Below are positions 1-7,815 of a stretch of 64,000 nt of DNA, piece after piece (within the stretch, counting starts at the first letter, position 1; every line of letters begins with the position of its first letter). The position numbers and the translations under genes are program-made. The notes under the pieces are model-generated. The model was not told where the DNA came from, ran no database searches, and saw nothing but the letters and a program-made list of their open reading frames with translations. Source of the stretch: Micromonospora terminaliae (GTDB lineage: Bacteria; Actinomycetota; Actinomycetes; Mycobacteriales; Micromonosporaceae); assembly GCF_009671205.1 (NCBI RefSeq), contig NZ_CP045309.1, positions 5,022,001-5,086,000 of the forward strand, in the 5' to 3' direction.

Positions 1-717
1 CAGCACCGCGCCGAGCGGGATCAGGAAGCACAGGAAGACCGCCACCCCGAACCCCAGGGTGGTCGGCCGGTCCGCCTTGAGCAACGACCGCCGCTCCGGC
101 AGTCGCATGCCGCGCCGGTAGAACGGCGCGCCGACCAGTTCCAGGGCGAGGAACCAGCCGCCCACCAGGGCGCCGATCACCGGGACCACCGTCTGCCCGA
201 CCAGCGGGATGAAGCCGGCCACGAAGAGGGGTACGCCCACCAGCGCGGAGATGGCCACCAGGCGCAACGAGTCGAGGATGCTGCGCCGCAGCGAGGCCCA
301 GAACGGCACGTCCACGGCACCGGGCGTGCCGCCGAGGCGCTCCTCGACCCGCTCGGAGATCTTCTCGTAGAACGGGTCGCCGACGGCCAGCGTGACCGCC
401 GTGAAGGTGAGCACCCCGAGCAGGCCGGCCAGCCCGACGACCGCAAGTCCCGCCGCGACCCGGATGAGGCTGCGCCACGTCTCCGACCAGTCGTCGGCGA
501 ACGGGGTGACCAACGCGGCCAGGTCGTCCACGAAGTACAGCAGGGTGGCGAACAGGGCCACGAAGAGCACGCCGGAGATCAGCGCCGGCACGATCCCGAG
601 CAGCATCAGCCCCGGGCTGCGGACGTAGAGGCCGAGGCCGCGCAGCAGCAGGCCGGCGCCGCCGAGGAAACGGGTGACGGCGCCGGTCACGGGCGCGGCG
701 AGGCGGGGTGCGTCCAC
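1..717 (-). CDS. EI24 (CysZ-like) membrane protein, 3' end outside window
   Basis: The visible 239 codons encode a polytopic membrane protein of the EI24 / CysZ-like family. Hydrophobic segments are clear near residues 28-50, 75-100, 150-175 and 215-239, and the middle carries the GDPFYEKISERVEERLGG stretch typical of the family (PF07264). The GTG at 717 is the first credible start; the reading frame runs off the window at base 1, so the C-terminus is missing. The gene is divergent from the WYL regulator at 755 with only 37 bases between starts. The transported substrate is unknown; sulfate uptake is known for E. coli CysZ but should not be assumed for actinobacterial EI24 proteins. Confidence 0.8.
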   Translation of the reverse strand, partial: MDAPRLAAPVTGAVTRFLGGAGLLLRGLGLYVRSPGLMLLGIVPALISGVLFVALFATLLYFVDDLAALVTPFADDWSETWRSLIRVAAGLAVVGLAGLLGVLTFTAVTLAVGDPFYEKISERVEERLGGTPGAVDVPFWASLRRSILDSLRLVAISALVGVPLFVAGFIPLVGQTVVPVIGALVGGWFLALELVGAPFYRRGMRLPERRSLLKADRPTTLGFGVAVFLCFLIPLGAVL

Positions 718-754
718 GATCAAGGAGCCTAGCGGCGGCGCGCACAATGGGCGG

Positions 755-1768
755 GTGCGCGCGTCCCGGCTCATCTCGCTGGTCCTGCTGCTTCAGGCGC
801 GGGAGACGATGACCGCGGCCGAGCTGGCCCGCGAGCTGGAGGTCTCCGAGCGCACGGTCTACCGGGACGTCCTGGCGCTCTCCGCGGCCGGGGTGCCGGT
901 GTACGCCGACCGCGGCCGGGCCGGTGGCTACCGCCTGCTCGGCGGCTACCGCACCCGGCTCACCGGGCTGACCCGGGACGAGGCGGAGGCGCTCTTCCTG
1001 GCCGGCCTGCCCGGCCCGGCCGGGGAGATGGGGCTGGCCGACGCGGTGGCCGGTGCCGAACTGAAGGTGCTCGCCGCGTTGCCGCCGAGCCTGCGGGACG
1101 CGCCCGCCCGCACGGGCCAGCGGTTCCATCTGGACGTGCCGGGCTGGTTCCGGGAGTCCGACCCGCCGCCCTGGCTCGCCGAGCTGGCCCGGGCGGTGTG
1201 GCGGGACCGGCTGGTCGAGCTGCGCTACCGACGCGGCGACCGGGAGGTGACCCGGACGGTCGCGCCGTACGGGCTGGTGCTCAAGAACGGCGTCTGGTAC
1301 CTCGTCGGCCGGGTCGGCGACGGGTGGCGGACGTACCGGGTGGACCGGGTGGCCGGCGTCGAGGTGGGCGGGGAGGGCTTCGCGCGGGACGAGGGCTTCG
1401 ACCTCGGGGCCTACTGGCGGGAGCAGGCGGAGGCCTTCCTGCGGGACCTCCTCCGGGCCGAGGTCACCGTGCGGCTGAGCCCGGCCGGGCTGCGCGCGTT
1501 GCGGCATCTCGTCGACGCCCCGTTCGTCCACGCCGAGGCGGTCGCCGCCGCCGAACCGCCCGACGGGCAGGGCCGGGTGGTGCTCCGGCTGCCCGTCGAG
1601 TCGGTCGAGGTGGCGTACGCCCAACTGCTGGCGCTGGGTCCCGAGGTGGAGGTGCTCGACCCGCCCGAGCTGCGTGCCCGCTGCGCCGCGGCGGCCCGCC
1701 GCGCCGCCGCGCTCTACGCCGGCGACCCGGACGGCGACGCGGCCGCGCCGGACACCGGTCAGCGGTAA
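755..1768 (+). CDS. WYL-domain transcriptional regulator (YafY type)
   Basis: A 337-residue DNA-binding regulator. The N-terminal helix-turn-helix (residues about 1-60) has ELARELEVSERTVYRDV, and the central WYL domain (about 145-225) has the LRYRRGD, KNGVWYLVGR and RTYRVDRV signatures, followed by the C-terminal WCX extension. WYL proteins sense small ligands or nucleic acids and act as repressors or activators; no ligand can be read from the sequence. I chose the GTG at 755 because upstream codons (from 674) overlap the divergent EI24 gene and do not resemble the family. Its 3' end overlaps the convergent SDR gene by 10 bases. Confidence 0.88.
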   Translation: MRASRLISLVLLLQARETMTAAELARELEVSERTVYRDVLALSAAGVPVYADRGRAGGYRLLGGYRTRLTGLTRDEAEALFLAGLPGPAGEMGLADAVAGAELKVLAALPPSLRDAPARTGQRFHLDVPGWFRESDPPPWLAELARAVWRDRLVELRYRRGDREVTRTVAPYGLVLKNGVWYLVGRVGDGWRTYRVDRVAGVEVGGEGFARDEGFDLGAYWREQAEAFLRDLLRAEVTVRLSPAGLRALRHLVDAPFVHAEAVAAAEPPDGQGRVVLRLPVESVEVAYAQLLALGPEVEVLDPPELRARCAAAARRAAALYAGDPDGDAAAPDTGQR

Positions 1769-2673
1769 CCGGTGTCGTCGGCGGGCTTGCCCGGCCGGAC
1801 CACCTCCTCGTGGTAGCGCGCCCAGTGCGGGCGGGTGCCGTCGAGGTCGGTGAAGCCGTACACCTGGGCCAGACCGCCGCTGTCCACGGACCTGCCGTTC
1901 CAGCGGGCCCGGTCGGGGTCGGCGGCCAGGGCGGCGACCGCGCGCCCGACGAAGGCCGGCGTCTCCGACATGACGAAGTGCGGGTCCTTCGCGGCGCCGT
2001 CGCGCCAGGTGGCCTCGGTGACGCCGAAGTGCTCCAGCATGGCCTCCGACCGCAGCCAGCCCGGGGTGAGCGCGACCGCCGTCGCGCCGTGCGGCGCGAG
2101 TTCGTGCGCCTGGCTGAAGGCCAGCCGGTTCACCGACACCTTGGCCAGGTCGTAGAAGACCGAGAGCCGGTACTCGGTGTCGTTGTACTCCTTGGTGCCG
2201 TCGCCGATCTCGACCACCAGGCCGCCGGGGTTGCGGATCAGCAGCGGCAGGGCGAAGTGGCTGGTGATGATGTGCGTGTCGACGGCCAGGCGGAGGGTAC
2301 GGAAACCGGCGTCGAGGGGCTGTTCCCAGACCGGCTTCTCCCAGGTGATCAGCGGGTCGGCGCCCCAGATGTCGTTGACCAGCACGTCGAGGCGGCCGTG
2401 TTCGGCGTCGATCCGCGCGACGAGGCGGCGGACCTGCTCGGGGTCGAGGTGGTCGACGGCGACGGCGATGCCCGTGCCGCCCGCCGCGGTCACCAGCTCG
2501 GCGGTCTCCTCGATGGTCTCCGGCCGGCCCATCTCGGAGCGGCGCTCGCGGGTGGAGCGGCCGGTGGCGTAGACGGTGGCCCCGGCGGCGCCGAGCTGGA
2601 CGGCGATCTGCCGCCCGGCGCCCCGGGTGGCGCCGGCCACGAGCGCGATCTTCCCTGTCAGCGGTGTCGTCAT
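1759..2673 (-). CDS. SDR-family NAD(P)-dependent oxidoreductase
   Basis: A 304-residue short-chain dehydrogenase/reductase. The Rossmann glycine motif GATRGAGRQIA lies near residues 14-24 and the catalytic YxxxK appears as YDLAK, preceded by the expected Ser-containing stretch. Length is slightly longer than classical SDRs (about 250), with extra C-terminal sequence ending at the stop at 1759. The ATG at 2673 is preferred over an upstream ATG at 2751 because the added residues look non-coding and overlap the divergent nucleotidyltransferase. Substrate unknown. Confidence 0.87.
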   Translation of the reverse strand: MTTPLTGKIALVAGATRGAGRQIAVQLGAAGATVYATGRSTRERRSEMGRPETIEETAELVTAAGGTGIAVAVDHLDPEQVRRLVARIDAEHGRLDVLVNDIWGADPLITWEKPVWEQPLDAGFRTLRLAVDTHIITSHFALPLLIRNPGGLVVEIGDGTKEYNDTEYRLSVFYDLAKVSVNRLAFSQAHELAPHGATAVALTPGWLRSEAMLEHFGVTEATWRDGAAKDPHFVMSETPAFVGRAVAALAADPDRARWNGRSVDSGGLAQVYGFTDLDGTRPHWARYHEEVVRPGKPADDTGYR

Positions 2674-2740
2674 GGGACCACCGTGGCACCGATACCTGAC
2701 AGCGGAAGTCCGGTTTCCCGGATGATCCGGATCCGCCATC

Positions 2741-3421
2741 ATGGCCGGCATGCACCTGCTGCTCTCCGGGATCGTCGGGTCGGTCGCCTACGGGCTCGCC
2801 GGGCCGGACTCGGACGTGGACCGGGTCGGCGTCTTCGCCGCGCCCACGGTCGCCTTCCACGGCCTGCACCCGCCACGGGAGTCCGTGGTCACGACGGATC
2901 CCGACGTGACCCTGCACGAGTGCGGGAAGTACGCCCGTCTCGCGCTGAGCGGCAACCCGACCGCCACCGAGCTCATGTGGCTGCCCGAGGAGTGCTACGA
3001 GACCCGGACCGAGTTCGGTGAGAGGCTCATCGGCATCCGCGCCGCCTTCCTGAGCGCACCCCGGGTGCGGGACGCCTACCTCGGCTACGCGAGCCAGCAG
3101 TTCCGCAAGCTGACCACGCGCGACTCCTCAATGGGTGGCCGGCGGCGGTCGGCCAAGCACGCCCGGCACCTGGCCCGGCTGCTGCACCAGGGCCGGGTGC
3201 TCTACGCGACCGGCGTGCTGGAGATCCGCCTGGCCGACCCGGAGTGGTTCCGGGCGTTCGGCGAGCGGGTGGCCGGCGGCGCGCTGGCCGAGGCGGAGGC
3301 GCTGGTGGCGGCGGCCGAGCGGGACTTCGACCGGATCCACACGCCGCTGCCGGAGCGCCCGGACGAGGAGACCGTGGAGCGGTGGCTGCTCGACGTCCGG
3401 GCGGCACACCTGCCGCGCTGA
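2741..3421 (+). CDS. RlaP-type nucleotidyltransferase (pol-beta superfamily)
   Basis: A 226-residue predicted nucleotidyltransferase of the PF10127 (RlaP / YcgL-like) family. The N-terminus shows the pol-beta hallmark GSVAYGLAGPDSDVD: a GS motif followed by the DxD metal-binding pair. The following HECGKYARLALSGNPTATEL block is also characteristic. Family members occur with RNA repair genes in some genomes, but biochemical activity is largely unproven. Here it is divergent from the SDR gene and precedes an AlaX-like tRNA-editing gene on the other strand; no RNA ligase is adjacent. A second ATG at 2750 is an alternative start. Confidence 0.82.
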   Translation: MAGMHLLLSGIVGSVAYGLAGPDSDVDRVGVFAAPTVAFHGLHPPRESVVTTDPDVTLHECGKYARLALSGNPTATELMWLPEECYETRTEFGERLIGIRAAFLSAPRVRDAYLGYASQQFRKLTTRDSSMGGRRRSAKHARHLARLLHQGRVLYATGVLEIRLADPEWFRAFGERVAGGALAEAEALVAAAERDFDRIHTPLPERPDEETVERWLLDVRAAHLPR

Positions 3422-3455
3422 CCGGCGAGCTCAGCCGGCCAGCCGGCCGCGTCGC

Positions 3456-4193
3456 CTAGTCCGCGAGGCGGACCCGTACCCGGCGGTTGGCGCGGCCCTT
3501 GCTCTCCACCTTGACCACCTGGACCTTGCCGATCTGCGCGGTCGAGGCGACGTGCGTGCCGCCGTCGGCCTGCACGTCCAGCCCGACGATGTCGACGATC
3601 CGCACCTCCTGCTCGTCCGGCGGGATCAGGTTGGACTGGGTGCGGATGATGTCCGGCAGGGCCAGCGCCTCCGCCCGGGGCAGGACCCGGACGGCCACCG
3701 AGCGGTCGGCGGCCACCTCGGCGTTGACCAGGTCCTCGATCCGGGTCTTGAAGTCCGGCGGCACCTCGGGGAGGTTGAAGTCCATCCGGGCCTCGCCGGG
3801 TTCCATGTTGCCGCCCGTGACGAGCGCGCCGAAGTCGCGGAAGACCACGCCGCAGAGCACGTGCAGGCCGGAGTGGGTGCGCATCAGCATGGACCGCCGG
3901 GTGTCCTCGACCGCGCCGCGGACGGCGGTGCCGACCGGCGGAACGGGGTCACCCTCGGCGGGGATCAACCAGAGGTCGTCGCCCTTGCGGGTGCCCACGA
4001 TCCGCGTCTGCACCCCCTGCCAGAGCAGCACCCCGTGGTCCGGCGGCTGCCCGCCGCCGCCCGGGTAGAAGGCCGACCGGTCCAGCACGATGCCCTGCTC
4101 GGGATCGGCCGCCAGCACCGTGCACTGCCACTCCCGCAGGGTGGGGTCGGCGAGGTCGAGACGGTGGGTGCGGCCGTGGTGTGTGACGCCCAT
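3456..4193 (-). CDS. AlaX-like alanyl-tRNA editing / metal-dependent hydrolase
   Basis: A 245-residue protein related to the second additional domain of alanyl-tRNA synthetase and to AlaX, which hydrolyse mischarged Ser- or Gly-tRNA(Ala). The zinc-binding HxxxH is seen as HSGLH and the second half-site as DGGTHVASTAQIG. In alanyl-tRNA synthetase this second motif begins with Cys (CGGTHV); here an Asp stands at that position, as in a subset of free-standing AlaX proteins. ATG at 4193 is chosen because residues further upstream overlap the neighbouring hydrolase. It lies 11 bases downstream of that hydrolase and may be co-transcribed. Confidence 0.84.
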   Translation of the reverse strand: MGVTHHGRTHRLDLADPTLREWQCTVLAADPEQGIVLDRSAFYPGGGGQPPDHGVLLWQGVQTRIVGTRKGDDLWLIPAEGDPVPPVGTAVRGAVEDTRRSMLMRTHSGLHVLCGVVFRDFGALVTGGNMEPGEARMDFNLPEVPPDFKTRIEDLVNAEVAADRSVAVRVLPRAEALALPDIIRTQSNLIPPDEQEVRIVDIVGLDVQADGGTHVASTAQIGKVQVVKVESKGRANRRVRVRLAD

Positions 4194-4204
4194 GACCGCC
4201 GACG

Positions 4205-5092
4205 TTACCCGTTGAGGAACGTCGAGATCCGCTCCCGCAGGTCGGCGCGTTCCGTCCAGAGCACACCCGGCCGGTCGTACACGTGCAGGGTCGCCTGGGG
4301 AAGCGCGGCGGCCAACTGCTCGGCGACGGCCGCCGGGTGCAGGTCGTCGCCCGCACAGCCGATCACGAGGGCCGGCGCGGTCACCGCGGCGAGCACCCCG
4401 GCGTCCCGCAGCGGGGCCTGCTCGGGCAGGGTCGCCAGGCCCGGCGCGAGCCCGTCGCGGAGCAGCTGGTCGAGCCGCTGCCGCAGGTAGGCCCAACCGG
4501 CCGGGGTGTTGCGGACCGAGGGCGGCAGCTCCAGCGACACCACGTCGGCCAGCGCGGAGGCGTCCCCGTCGGCCACGGCGTCGAGCAGGTCGGTGAGCCG
4601 GGTGCGGGCCACCTCGCCGCGCGGGGTGTCCAGCACGGCCGGCAGGAAGAAGACCAGCTTCTCGAAGCGTTCCGGGCTCTCGACGAGCAGGCGGCAGAGC
4701 GCGCCGGCGCCGAGGCTGGCCCCGAAGGCCCGGGTGGCGCCGCCCAGGTCGGCGACGGCCCGAAGGTCACGGGCCAGGTCGAGGTAGCTCCACGGGCCGG
4801 GCGGCGAGTCGGAACGGCCGTGCCCGCGGAACTGGAAGAAGAGCCGCCGGCCGGTGACGCCGCTGCCGAAGGGGCGGGTGGTGGCGATGCCGTTGCCCAG
4901 CCCGTGCGCGAACACGGTGACCGGGTCACCGGTGCCGGTGACGAGCCGCTCCAGGCGTACGCCGTGCGGGGTGGTGACCAGCTCGGTCTCCGGCTCGGGC
5001 AGGGCGGGGCGGCCGGTGCGGGGCGCACCGGGACCGGGACCCCAGGTGCGGGGACCGCCGTCGGGCGGTGGTGGCCAGCGGAAACCTCTCAC
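4205..5092 (-). CDS. Alpha/beta-fold hydrolase
   Basis: A 295-residue alpha/beta hydrolase. The oxyanion-hole motif is seen as FAHGLGNG and the nucleophile elbow as GASLGAGA (Ser), with a likely catalytic His in the C-terminal third. The first 35 residues are Pro/Gly-rich and may be an unstructured extension or indicate a later start (a GTG before TTPHGVRLERL). Start 5092 overlaps the stop of the DUF2516 gene by four bases (ATGA), which supports both the start and translational coupling. Substrate unknown. Confidence 0.85.
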   Translation of the reverse strand: MRGFRWPPPPDGGPRTWGPGPGAPRTGRPALPEPETELVTTPHGVRLERLVTGTGDPVTVFAHGLGNGIATTRPFGSGVTGRRLFFQFRGHGRSDSPPGPWSYLDLARDLRAVADLGGATRAFGASLGAGALCRLLVESPERFEKLVFFLPAVLDTPRGEVARTRLTDLLDAVADGDASALADVVSLELPPSVRNTPAGWAYLRQRLDQLLRDGLAPGLATLPEQAPLRDAGVLAAVTAPALVIGCAGDDLHPAAVAEQLAAALPQATLHVYDRPGVLWTERADLRERISTFLNG

Positions 5093-5409
5093 CAGGAGCC
5101 CCGGCCGTCGTGCAGGTCACGGAGCCCGACCCGCACGTCCAACAGGTAGATCAGGGCCGCGGCGATGCCGATCAGCCCGAAGATGCTGATCACGCCGCCG
5201 CCGACACCGAGCAGGGTCAGCACCATGCAGACCAGCAGGATGGCGATCCACCCGCCCTTGGGCAGCGTGCCGATCGCGGCGAACGCGTCGGAGCGCTGGG
5301 TGATCGCGTGCACCAGCGCCACTCCCTCGATGACCAGGGCGAAGACGAGCAGGATCAGCTCGATCACGTAGCGGACTTCGAACACGAACAGCGGCGCGGC
5401 AGTGGCCAT
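5089..5409 (-). CDS. DUF2516 membrane protein (Rv0476-like)
   Basis: A 106-residue membrane protein of the DUF2516 family with three hydrophobic segments (about residues 8-32, 48-68 and 70-90). In mycobacteria the orthologous gene follows hbhA (Rv0475) and the XRE regulator Rv0474; the same order is preserved here. Function is unknown; the constant linkage to the HbhA-like protein suggests a shared envelope role. The gene is followed by an alpha/beta hydrolase with an ATGA overlap. Confidence 0.85.
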   Translation of the reverse strand: MATAAPLFVFEVRYVIELILLVFALVIEGVALVHAITQRSDAFAAIGTLPKGGWIAILLVCMVLTLLGVGGGVISIFGLIGIAAALIYLLDVRVGLRDLHDGRGSW

Positions 5410-5481
5410 GTCGGCAAGCTTATGCCGAGACCCCGGAAACGTCCGACAGGACGGCGTCCGGGGTCTCGGTCCAGGTTCGAC

Positions 5482-6144
5482 TCACTCGGCGGCCGGGCGG
5501 GTCCGCTTCGTCGTCTTCGGCAGCTTCGCCGACGGGGTGGCCTTGGCGGCGGTGGCCTTGGTGGCCCGGGTCCGCTTCACGGCGGCGGGCTTGGCCTCGG
5601 CGACCTCGGCCACCTCGGCCGGGGTGGGCACCTCGGCCGGCGCGGCCGGGGTGGTGGCCTCGGTCGCCTGGATGTCGGCATTCACCGTGTCGGCGGCCTC
5701 CAGCACGCCCGCGCCGACGACCCGCTCACCGCGGGCGACCAGCTCGGCGTACGCGGCCAGGGCGCGCTCCTGCGCGGCCTGCGCACCGGCCAGGACGGCG
5801 GCGGCGTTGCGGCCGGCGGCCTCCCGCAGCTTGTCCAGGTTGGCGGCCTCGCGGAGCTTCTCCAGGTTCGCGGCCTCGCGCAGCTTGTCGAGGTCGAGGT
5901 CGGCCGAGCCGGCCTTCTCCCGCAGCCCGGTCGCGGTCAGGTTGGCGGTCTTCAGCGTCTCGGTCGCCTTCTGCCGCAGCTCGAAGCCCGTGAGGACGGC
6001 CTTGCCACCGAGGTCGGCGACGACGCGGGTGCCGAGGCCACCGACCACCGTGGGCAGCTTGCGCAGCTGCTGGAGGGCGAGCTCGCCCGCGCCGGCGGCG
6101 GCGTAGACGGGGGCCGGGATGCGGTTGGTCTTCGGCTGGGTCAT
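5482..6144 (-). CDS. HbhA-like (heparin-binding hemagglutinin family) coiled-coil protein
   Basis: A 220-residue Ala/Lys/Glu-rich helical protein. The N-terminus (APVYAAAGAGELALQQL) resembles the start of mycobacterial HbhA, the segment AYAELVARGERV matches its conserved region, and the C-terminus is a Lys/Ala/Pro/Thr-rich tail like the heparin-binding tail of HbhA. Residues about 85-115 carry three near-identical heptad-like units of the form KLREAANL. The ATG overlaps the stop of the XRE regulator by four bases. Adhesin function is known only for mycobacteria; in a soil actinomycete a role in lipid or envelope organisation is more plausible (inference). Confidence 0.82.
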   Translation of the reverse strand: MTQPKTNRIPAPVYAAAGAGELALQQLRKLPTVVGGLGTRVVADLGGKAVLTGFELRQKATETLKTANLTATGLREKAGSADLDLDKLREAANLEKLREAANLDKLREAAGRNAAAVLAGAQAAQERALAAYAELVARGERVVGAGVLEAADTVNADIQATEATTPAAPAEVPTPAEVAEVAEAKPAAVKRTRATKATAAKATPSAKLPKTTKRTRPAAE

Positions 6145-6806
6145 GACTGCTCCTCTTCGGCCGCGCCGGCGGCCTTCCGGACCACCCGGCGGGCGGTCTT
6201 CTTCTGGGGGACGGCGGTGGTCGGGGCGGGCGCGTGGCCCGCCTCGGTGACGGCGACCGACTCGAGGACCGCCTCGGTCGGGGTGCCGTCCGGTGTCGTG
6301 GGGCCGGTCGCGGCCGGCGCGACGGTGGCCGGGGCCTCCGGCGCGGAGGCCGGTTCGGTGGCCCAGACCTCGGGCGCGGTGGCCGGCTCGGCGGGTTCGG
6401 CCGGTTCGGTGGCGGCCTGTGCCGTGGCGGTCGCCTCGGCTGCCGTGGCGGTCGCCTCGGCGAGGCGTGCGTTCTCCCGGCGGAACGTCTCGTAGATCTG
6501 GGTGAGCGACTGCTTCTGGGCCATGGTCAGCTCGGGGTCGACGGCGATCGCCGCGAGCACGCCCTGCCCCTCCTTGTCGTCCAGCAGCCCGGCCCGCAGG
6601 TACATGGCCGGGGTGGAGACACGCAGCGCGCTGGCAAGCTGCTGGAGCACCTCGGCGCTCGGCTTGCGCAGGCCGCGCTCGATCTGGCTCAGGTACGGGT
6701 TGCTGACGCCGGCCTGCTCGGCGAGCTGGCGCAGTGAGATCTTCGCGTTGCGGCGCAGGTCGCGAATGAACCCGCCGACGTCGGGAAGGTCCTTGCTGGT
6801 GGCCAT
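6141..6806 (-). CDS. XRE-family transcriptional regulator (Rv0474-like)
   Basis: A 221-residue regulator. The N-terminal helix-turn-helix (about residues 10-65) contains LRRNAKISLRQLAEQAGVS and PYLSQIERGLRKPSAEVL. A short conserved region follows (DPELTMAQKQSLTQIYETFRRE) and then a long low-complexity Ala/Thr/Pro/Glu linker ending in a basic patch. It is the first gene of the operon with the HbhA-like and DUF2516 genes. A GGAG ribosome site precedes the ATG at 6806. The upstream region holds two GCTAGC palindromes and a 7-bp inverted repeat that are likely its own operators. Confidence 0.87.
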   Translation of the reverse strand: MATSKDLPDVGGFIRDLRRNAKISLRQLAEQAGVSNPYLSQIERGLRKPSAEVLQQLASALRVSTPAMYLRAGLLDDKEGQGVLAAIAVDPELTMAQKQSLTQIYETFRRENARLAEATATAAEATATAQAATEPAEPAEPATAPEVWATEPASAPEAPATVAPAATGPTTPDGTPTEAVLESVAVTEAGHAPAPTTAVPQKKTARRVVRKAAGAAEEEQS

Positions 6807-6814
6807 GACTCCAC

Positions 6815-6854
6815 GCTAGCTCGCGCTGCTAGCTGCTGCAAGCAAAATGCTTGC
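6815..6854 (-). promoter_or_regulatory. Candidate operator cluster of the XRE regulator
   Basis: Two copies of the palindrome GCTAGC start at 6815 and 6828 (13 bp apart). A perfect inverted repeat, GCAAGCA-aaa-TGCTTGC, lies at 6838-6854. They sit 9-48 bases upstream of the XRE regulator start. The arrangement is typical of an autoregulated XRE promoter; binding by this protein is inferred. Confidence 0.5.
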
Positions 6855-6917
6855 CGGAGTTAGCGACGTCACGCATAGCCGCTTGCGCGCCTGGTGTCCG
6901 GTCCGTACGGTGCCCGC

Positions 6918-7715
6918 GTGGCCAAGATCGAGGTAAACGGCGCCCAGCTCGCATACGACGAGGCGGGCAGCGGCAGCCCCGTGGTGCTGCTGCACGCCGG
7001 CATCGCCGACCGCCGGATGTGGCGGGGACAGGTGCCCGCGCTCGCCGCCCGGCACCGGGTCATCGCCGTCGACCTGCGCGGCTACGGCGACTCCGAGCTG
7101 CCACCCGCGCCCTTCGCGCACCACGACGACGTGATCGGGCTGCTCGACGCGCTGGGCGTGCCGCAGGCCGCCCTGGTGGGCTGCTCGTTCGGCGGCAAGG
7201 TCGCCGTGGACACCGCGCTGGCGTACCCCGAGCGGGTCGCCGCGCTGGCCCTCTTCGGCGCCCCGGTCTCCGGCAACGAGTGGTCGGAGGAGACCGAGCA
7301 GCTCTGGGAGGAACTGGTCGGCGACGTGGACCCGGAGGACTTCGCCGCGACCGCGGCCGGCGAGGTGCGGTTCTGGGTGGTCGGCCCGACCCGCGAGCCG
7401 GCCGACGTCGACCCGGAGCTGATCCGGTTCGCCGAGGAGATGGACCGCCGGGCGCTCGCCGCCGAGCAGGCACTCAGCGCGGTGGATGCCGGCGAGCTGG
7501 ACCCGCCGGCGATCGACCGGCTGGCCGAGCTGCGGATGCCGGTGCTGGCCGGCGCGGGCGCGGACGACCTGGCCGACATCCGCCGCCTGGCCGACCGTAT
7601 CGCCGCCGAGGCCCCGAAGGGCGTGCGACTGCCGGACGTGCCGGACGCCGCCCACCTGCTGCCCCTGGAGCGCCCGGAACCGGTCAACACCGCGCTGCTG
7701 GACTTCCTCCCCTGA
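6918..7715 (+). CDS. Alpha/beta hydrolase
   Basis: A 265-residue alpha/beta hydrolase. Motifs visible are LLHAGIADRRMW (oxyanion region), GCSFGGKVAVD (nucleophile Ser elbow) and PDAAHLLPLERP near the C-terminus (catalytic His). The GTG at 6918 is chosen: it starts VAKIEVNGAQLAYDEAG, which aligns with the usual start of the fold, whereas the ATG at 6894 adds eight atypical residues. The gene is divergent from the XRE operon. Specific substrate unknown. Confidence 0.86.
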   Translation: MAKIEVNGAQLAYDEAGSGSPVVLLHAGIADRRMWRGQVPALAARHRVIAVDLRGYGDSELPPAPFAHHDDVIGLLDALGVPQAALVGCSFGGKVAVDTALAYPERVAALALFGAPVSGNEWSEETEQLWEELVGDVDPEDFAATAAGEVRFWVVGPTREPADVDPELIRFAEEMDRRALAAEQALSAVDAGELDPPAIDRLAELRMPVLAGAGADDLADIRRLADRIAAEAPKGVRLPDVPDAAHLLPLERPEPVNTALLDFLP

Positions 7716-7729
7716 CCCGCCACCGCGCC

Positions 7730-7802
7730 CGCGATCTTGCACTTACCGCCCCGACGAAGGGGGCGTTGCTCGCAGACCGCGGGCCGCAAGTGCAAGCTCG
7801 CG
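7730..7802. repeat. Intergenic inverted repeat with 15-bp arms
   Basis: Arms 7730-7744 (CGCGATCTTGCACTT) and 7788-7802 are reverse complements with one mismatch, separated by 43 bases. It sits between convergent genes, 15 bases after the hydrolase stop and 14 bases before the asparaginase stop. It could act as a bidirectional terminator. The arm sequence looks like a dispersed intergenic repeat of Micromonosporaceae, which I recall but cannot verify here. Confidence 0.6.
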
Positions 7803-7815
7803 CGGGGTGACGGTC

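Noticed and set aside
1198..3021. 607-codon plus-strand frame across the WYL and SDR genes
   Set aside because: Off-frame shadow; no ribosome site or motif and it crosses two recognised genes.
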